64,000 bases of DNA, taken from the NCBI GenBank assembly GCA_964512655.1, contig CAZEJT010000001.1, positions 186,001-250,000 on the forward strand. The letters run 5' to 3'. The position numbers and the translations under genes were made by a program. Source of the stretch: VBOC01 sp964512655 (lineage in GTDB: Bacteria > Bacteroidota > Ignavibacteria > UBA10030 > SZUA-254). Shown here piece after piece: positions 59,059-64,000 of the stretch (its first letter is position 1; every line of letters begins with the position of its first letter). The notes under the pieces were generated by a model. That model was not told where the DNA came from. It did no database searches and worked only from the letters and a program-made list of their open reading frames with translations.

Positions 59059-61040
59059 CGGAGGCTGTTCACCGGTGCGACGGGGCCGCCGGAGGAGGAG
59101 GCGGGAAAGACAAAGCGCGCCGCCAGAGGGGGTCCGTGAGGAATCGGGCGCGGCAAACCGGCGCCACGCTGAGAAAGAGGGAGCGATCCGGAAGGGAGCG
59201 ATCCCGGAGGACTCGTCGACGCGATTTCCGAGTCCCAGTAGATGAGAGGATCGGATGTCAGAGCCGTGACCATGAAGTACTCAGGTCGATCCTGGGGCCG
59301 ATCCCCGGGCTCGAACTGAGGCTCATTCAGAGGGGAATCTGAGGGGACGGTGACCGTGTACGAATACCCAGTGAGCCAGTGCGGTTTCACCGTCGCGACG
59401 TATTGCCAGTAGACCGTGTCCCCGCCGCCCGGCGTCGAGGACGACGCCCACCTGAGCCATGGAGAGCTCCTCTTCCCGCTGGCGGCCGGTTCACCCCCCG
59501 GCACATTTCCCTCAAGCGTCACGCCCCGCCAGATCGCGTATCCCGTAACGCTCTGCGAGGGCCATGCATCGGCATACGAACGGTTCCACAGGAGCGTCGT
59601 CCTTCGCTCGCGTTCATTGGACACCGATCTCGAGCCGGCGATGTGTGGCGAAGCATCGCCGAGATATCCTACGCGGTCAATATTCTGGGCGACGATATCT
59701 GCATTCGTCCCCGATCTGTAATCGCACCATGCGATGACCGCCCCCCGGGCGGCGCCGCTGACAATGACCGGATTGAATTGTTCCCCCGCCGAGGTGCATA
59801 CGGCTATGCCCTCCGCCGTCCACTCGGCGACGCCGAGCGAGCTCACGCGTTGCGCATAGATGTCTCCTTCTCCGCGCCGCTCGTCGAGCCAGGTGACAAT
59901 CGCGCCGCCGAGACCGTCGCCCGCGGCCGTCGGATAGAGCTGGTTCCCCTGCGCCCTGCAGAGCGGGACCCCGTCGGCAGCCCATCCGAGAGATCCAGAA
60001 ATATCCACGTGCTGTGAGTAGATATCGGCGGCTCCCCCTCGCCTGTCTGTCCACACGACGATCCCCCCCCGTTGGCCGTCGGCCACGATCCGGGGGGATT
60101 CCTGGTCGCCCGGCGCGCCGCAGATCGCAACGCCGGCTCCGGCCCACTGGATCGCTCCCGATGCGTTGATGCGCTGAGCGTAGATGCCGTAGTTAGAACC
60201 GCTCCGGGAGTCGCGCCAGACGACGATCCCGCCGCCGGCGCCGTCTGCGATGAGGCCGGGGCTCCGGCACTCTCTTCCGGGTCCGGAAACGAGAATCCCG
60301 TTGACAACCCATGAGGCGATCCCCGAGGAGGCAACCCGCTGGGCGTAGATCTCCGGACTCCCTCCGCGAGTATCGAGCCACGCGAAGACGGCTCCGCCCA
60401 TGCCGTCGGCTGCGATCACGGGATCCGACTGGCGGCCCTGCGCGGTGCAGACCGCGACTCCTCCGGCCATCCATCGAGCCGTCCCCGCGGCGGAAAGGCG
60501 CTGGGCAAAGATATCGAAGCTGATTCCGCTTCGGAGGTCGCGCCAGACCACGATCGCCCCGCCTTCACCGTCGCTCACCAGAGATGAAGCTACCTGGTCG
60601 TTCGGAGCCGCGCAGATCGGGATTCCGCCGGGCTGCCAGAGCATCCGGCCGTCTCCCGCCACCCGCTGGCCGTAGATATCGTAGTCCCCGTTCCGGTCAT
60701 CGATCCAGACGATGATCGCCCCTCCGGATCCGTCGGTCACTATCGACGGCGCGGTCTGGTCCTTTCGGGCTGTGCACACCGGGATGCCGTTTGGCGTCCA
60801 CCTCGCCCGGCCTTTCGCATCGAGGCGCTGGGCGAAGATGTCGTCGTCGCCCGCCCTCCCGTCGGTCCACGCGACGATCGCCCCGCCGTCTCCGTCGCCT
60901 GCCATGGCGGGATACGACTGGCCGCCTGCCGCCGTGCAGACCGGCGTGTTGCGCATGGGATCGCGGGACCACTGGGCGCCGAGCGGCAGTTGATTCCAGC
61001 CGAAGGCGAACGCGGCGATCATGAATATCAGGACTCTCAT
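59055..61040 (-). CDS. secreted protein with eight 53-residue propeller-like repeats
   Basis: The ATG at 61040 gives 661 residues with a signal peptide (VLIFMIAAFAFGW...). Eight repeats of about 53 residues follow, each with a core like DGxGGAIVxWxDxRxGxxDIYAQR...W...G(I/V)xVC. The periodicity suggests an eight-bladed beta-propeller. A fibronectin-III-like region (LLWNRSYADAWPSQSVTGYAI) and a Pro/Ser-rich tail follow. No clear C-terminal sorting domain was seen. I do not recognise a family, and binding or adhesion is a guess. The gene lies 34 bp after polA. Confidence 0.75.
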   Translation of the reverse strand: MRVLIFMIAAFAFGWNQLPLGAQWSRDPMRNTPVCTAAGGQSYPAMAGDGDGGAIVAWTDGRAGDDDIFAQRLDAKGRARWTPNGIPVCTARKDQTAPSIVTDGSGGAIIVWIDDRNGDYDIYGQRVAGDGRMLWQPGGIPICAAPNDQVASSLVSDGEGGAIVVWRDLRSGISFDIFAQRLSAAGTARWMAGGVAVCTAQGRQSDPVIAADGMGGAVFAWLDTRGGSPEIYAQRVASSGIASWVVNGILVSGPGRECRSPGLIADGAGGGIVVWRDSRSGSNYGIYAQRINASGAIQWAGAGVAICGAPGDQESPRIVADGQRGGIVVWTDRRGGAADIYSQHVDISGSLGWAADGVPLCRAQGNQLYPTAAGDGLGGAIVTWLDERRGEGDIYAQRVSSLGVAEWTAEGIAVCTSAGEQFNPVIVSGAARGAVIAWCDYRSGTNADIVAQNIDRVGYLGDASPHIAGSRSVSNERERRTTLLWNRSYADAWPSQSVTGYAIWRGVTLEGNVPGGEPAASGKRSSPWLRWASSSTPGGGDTVYWQYVATVKPHWLTGYSYTVTVPSDSPLNEPQFEPGDRPQDRPEYFMVTALTSDPLIYWDSEIASTSPPGSLPSGSLPLSQRGAGLPRPIPHGPPLAARFVFPASSSGGPVAPVNSLR

Positions 61041-61074
61041 CGTGAACTTCCCTGAGTAATCACGGGGCCAGGGC

Positions 61075-63834
61075 CTAATGCGCCTCCAGCCAGTTTTTTC
61101 CCACGCCCACCTCCACCTCAACGGGCACCGAAAGCGGAAGAGCGTTTTTCATCTCGCGGACCACGAGTTCTTTTGCCCTCGCGACCGGGCCCTTCTCCAC
61201 CTCAAAGACCAGTTCATCGTGCACCTGCAGTAGCATCTTCAGTTTCATCGGATGTTTTTGGAGCGCTCTCCAGATCCGGACCATCGCGATCTTGATCATG
61301 TCGGCGGCGGTCCCCTGTATCGGCATGTTGATCGCCTGACGCTCGGCGTTGCTCCGGACCGTGAAATTCCGGCTCCGCACGTCAGGCAGATACCTCCGCC
61401 GCCCCATGAGGGTGCTGACGTAGCCGTCCTTCTTCGCCTTCTCGATGGTATCGGAAATGTACTGGCTCACCTTAGGGAACCTCTCAAAGTACAGGCCGAT
61501 GATCTCCTTCGCCTCCGACTGCGGGATATCGAGCCTGGTTGCCAGCCCGAACGGCCCGATGCCGTACATGATTCCGAAGTTCACCTCCTTGGCCCGCCGC
61601 CTCTGTTCCTTGGTAACGTTCTTCGGGGGCGTTCCGAAGACCAGCGATGCGGTCGTCGTATGGATGTCCTCGCCGTTTCTAAACGCCCCGGCCAGCCCCT
61701 CGTCTCCGGAAATGTGGGCCATCACGCGAAGCTCAATCTGGGAGTAATCGGCCGAGAGGATTGCCATCCCCTTGCCCCCCGGAATGAACGCCTCCCGGAT
61801 GCTCCGTCCGATCTCAGTCCGGATGGGGATGTTCTGGAGATTCGGATTGCTGCTCGAGAGCCTGCCGGTTGCAGCAACGGTCTGATTGAAGGATGTATGA
61901 ACCCTCCCCGTGCCGGGATTGATCAGGGCGGGGAGAGCGTCAACATAGGTCGACTTGAGCTTCTGGACCTGGCGGTACTCCAGAAGGAGCTCGATCACCT
62001 CGTGCTTGTGGCGGAGCATCTCGAGGACGCCGACGTCCGTGGAGAAGCCGGTCTTGGTTTTCTTGCCCGTTTCGAGGCCGAGTTTTTCAAACAGGATCCT
62101 GCTCAACTGCTGGGTGGAATTGATATTGAACTTCTCCCCGCTCAGCGCATGGATCCTCGACGTAAGCTGCTCCAGCATCCGTTCCATTTCTTTGGAGAGG
62201 CCGTCGAGAAAACCCGTGTCGAGCGCGACCCCGGTACGCTCCATCCCGGCAAGCACGGGGATAAGGGGGAATTCGACATTCGCGGCGAGAGGGAGGAGGC
62301 CCTGCTCCGTGAGAGCGGCGCCGAGCTTTTCATAGAGCCGGAAGGTGATGTCGGCGTCCTGCGCGGAATAGTCGGCCACCTTCGCGGGATCGATCTCCCG
62401 GAGCTGCCTCCGCTCTTTTCCGGCACCGGTCAGCTCGTCGTAGGAGATCATCGCGTAGCCGAGATGTTCGGAGGCAAGCGAATCGAGGTTATGCCTGCTC
62501 TCCTGCCTGAGGAGGTAATTCGCAACCATCGTATCGAAGAGGGCGCCCTCGACCCGCACCCCCGCCGAGGCAAGAACGAGCATGTCGTACTTGACATTCT
62601 GCCCGATCTTTTCGACCGCGCCGTCGGCGAACACCGGAGCCAGCCGCCTGAGCACCACCTCCGGCGCCAGGTGAGGGGAAGCCGGATCTCCCGGCGCCGC
62701 CACCGGAACGTACCACGCTTCCCTGGGTGCGACGGCAAACGAGAGTCCGACCAATTCGGCCGTCATCGGGTCGGTCCCCGTGGTCTCGGTGTCGAAGACG
62801 AAGCGCTCCGACGCTTCGAGCCGTCCGACGAGGCTCTGAAAGTCCTTCTCGCTTGAGACGATGTGGTATGCGTGCTCGTCGGAGCCGATGTCGCTCGTGG
62901 GAAGGGCTGCGACGGGAGGGGCGGAGGGCGCCGGCGCCTGATCCTGCATCTTCCTGGCGAGCGTTCTGAACTCGAGCTCTGAAAAGAGTTTCGTGAGCCT
63001 GACGCGGTCGGGAGGTTGTGCGGTCAAGTCGCGCAGGTCGATCTCGATCGGCACCGCGGTATCGATCGTCACCAGTTTTTTCGAGAGAAGGGCCTCATCC
63101 CTGTGCTGAACGAGCTTCTGCTTCACGCCGGCCTGAGGGATCTTCTCCACCTCCTTGAGGATCCGTTCGATCGAACCGTATTTCAGCACAAGGGGGATTG
63201 CCGTCTTCTCTCCGATTCCGGAGACGCCGGGGACGTTGTCCGACTTGTCGCCGATCAGTCCGAGCACGTCGGTGACCCGGTCCGGGGTGACGCCGAATTT
63301 CTCTTTCACCGCTTTCTGGTCGAGGATTTCCCATTCGTCGCCCCGCTTCCCCGGCCTGTACATCTTTACTTTCGGGGAGATCAACTGCATGAAGTCCTTG
63401 TCTCCCGTGACGAGGAAGGTCTCGATCCCCTGGCGCTCCGCCTTCCGCGCGAGCGTGCCCATGATATCGTCCGCCTCGTATCCGGGGAGCTCGAGACAGG
63501 GCACGTTGAACGCCCGTACCACTTCCTTGAGGGTGTCGATCTGGCCGGCCATGTCCTCCGGCATCTTCTGGCGCGTGGCCTTGTATGGCTGGTACATGAC
63601 ATGGCGGAACGTCGGCTCCTTGGTGTCGAACACGACTGCGACATGCTCCGGCTTCTCGTCCAGGATTTTCATCAGGGTGTTCACAAATCCGAAAATCGCG
63701 CTGGTGTTTTCCCCGCGTGAATTCGTGAGGGGCCGGGTGATGAACGAAAAATACGCCCGATAGGCGAGCGCCATGCCGTCGAGGAGGAAGAGCCGGTCCG
63801 CGGAATTCGTTCCGGATTGTTTTCGGGAGCTCAT
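61075..63834 (-). CDS. polA: DNA polymerase I
   Basis: The 919-residue protein has a 5'-3' exonuclease domain (FLLDGMALAYRAYF...VFDTKEPTFRH), an intact 3'-5' proofreading domain (FDTETTG with DxE, QNVKYDM, and YSAQDADIT), and a palm/fingers domain (SADYSQIELRVMAH, RRAKEVNFGIMYGIG, QVHDELVFEVE). It fills gaps and removes RNA primers. It heads a minus-strand operon from promoter 63869-63898. Confidence 0.98.
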   Translation of the reverse strand: MSSRKQSGTNSADRLFLLDGMALAYRAYFSFITRPLTNSRGENTSAIFGFVNTLMKILDEKPEHVAVVFDTKEPTFRHVMYQPYKATRQKMPEDMAGQIDTLKEVVRAFNVPCLELPGYEADDIMGTLARKAERQGIETFLVTGDKDFMQLISPKVKMYRPGKRGDEWEILDQKAVKEKFGVTPDRVTDVLGLIGDKSDNVPGVSGIGEKTAIPLVLKYGSIERILKEVEKIPQAGVKQKLVQHRDEALLSKKLVTIDTAVPIEIDLRDLTAQPPDRVRLTKLFSELEFRTLARKMQDQAPAPSAPPVAALPTSDIGSDEHAYHIVSSEKDFQSLVGRLEASERFVFDTETTGTDPMTAELVGLSFAVAPREAWYVPVAAPGDPASPHLAPEVVLRRLAPVFADGAVEKIGQNVKYDMLVLASAGVRVEGALFDTMVANYLLRQESRHNLDSLASEHLGYAMISYDELTGAGKERRQLREIDPAKVADYSAQDADITFRLYEKLGAALTEQGLLPLAANVEFPLIPVLAGMERTGVALDTGFLDGLSKEMERMLEQLTSRIHALSGEKFNINSTQQLSRILFEKLGLETGKKTKTGFSTDVGVLEMLRHKHEVIELLLEYRQVQKLKSTYVDALPALINPGTGRVHTSFNQTVAATGRLSSSNPNLQNIPIRTEIGRSIREAFIPGGKGMAILSADYSQIELRVMAHISGDEGLAGAFRNGEDIHTTTASLVFGTPPKNVTKEQRRRAKEVNFGIMYGIGPFGLATRLDIPQSEAKEIIGLYFERFPKVSQYISDTIEKAKKDGYVSTLMGRRRYLPDVRSRNFTVRSNAERQAINMPIQGTAADMIKIAMVRIWRALQKHPMKLKMLLQVHDELVFEVEKGPVARAKELVVREMKNALPLSVPVEVEVGVGKNWLEAH

Positions 63835-63868
63835 GAAGCGAGAAACCGGGGAAATGGGGAAATCGGCC

Positions 63869-63898
63869 TTAACATATTGAAAAAAAGTGCGAATTCAA
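63869..63898 (-). promoter_or_regulatory. promoter of polA
   Basis: TTG (63898-63896), a 19 bp spacer and TATGTTAA (63876-63869). The leader is about 30 bases. Confidence 0.5.
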
Positions 63899-63909
63899 AT
63901 CCAGAGGCA

Positions 63910-64000
63910 CGTCCGCTACAGCCGGCGCCTACCTTCACTGGTGGTGTCACGGTATGGACCGTGACACCAGTTTGATTCAAATCCAAAGCTACGCCGGCTA
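63910..64000 (+). repeat. composite REP-A + REP-B repeat block at the window edge
   Basis: A diverged REP-A with tail CCTAC (about 63910-63932), then REP-B (63943-63968, 26-bp palindrome), then the start of another REP-A (ACGCCGGCTA) at 63991-64000, cut by the window end. Confidence 0.85.

Overview
The window is an almost fully coding, GC-rich chromosomal fragment of a free-living bacterium, most likely a draft or metagenome assembly because it contains a 100-N scaffold gap. The Bacteroidota/FCB group, perhaps the Ignavibacteria-Kapabacteria side, is suggested by three things. At least 16 sites ahead of genes fit TTG-N19-21-TAnnTTTG, the Bacteroidetes-type promoter. Shine-Dalgarno sequences are mostly weak. 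The gene order yggS-divIVA-pnp-ileS-dksA-lspA also fits, as I remember it. This placement is inference, not proof.

Layout. 1-187: edge of a larE-like gene. 297-1715: a TPR protein, divergent from a plus-strand operon (1845-9548) of yggS, divIVA-like, purine nucleoside phosphorylase, ileS (split by the N gap), dksA/traR-like, lspA and rluD. 9568-9672: an unlisted 34-residue membrane peptide with its own promoter. 18797-9895 (minus): FAH-family hydrolase, M23 peptidase, valS, secreted esterase, secreted M49-type metallopeptidase. 18933-21773: purM and a double-GAF histidine kinase. 22131-21748: DUF4296-like protein. 22287-29234: efp, accB, accC, gcvH, gcvP and an MFS transporter. 29379-30947: guaA. 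39531-31756 (minus): pbpC and a bacterial alpha-2-macroglobulin. 39781-40509: lytic transglycosylase, followed by a promoter and a structured, non-coding stretch (about 40590-40760). 41823-40762 (minus): smpB and pyruvoyl arginine decarboxylase. 41997-50540: one 2-oxoacid dehydrogenase/lipoate operon (lpdA, lipB, fused E1, pdhA, pdhB, E2, lipA). 51226-50771: a stand-alone receiver. 51552-55235: rplM-rpsI-rpsB-tsf-pyrH-frr. 55320-56572: PspC-type membrane proteins. 63834-56582 (minus): polA, a secreted propeller-like repeat protein, an amino-acid permease and an aminotransferase.

Most of the window is housekeeping: translation, lipoyl- and biotin-dependent metabolism, the cell envelope, nucleotide synthesis. 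The notable points are subtle. Both class I synthetases have an altered HIGH motif; in IleRS it is the swapped GIHH form. EF-P has Asn at the tip position. Two palindromic repeat families are scattered between genes, all in one orientation, and some supply stop codons. Several transcripts look leaderless. There is a candidate ncRNA, and rplM and rpsB have leader hairpins. I found no CRISPR array, prophage, insertion sequence, tRNA or rRNA.
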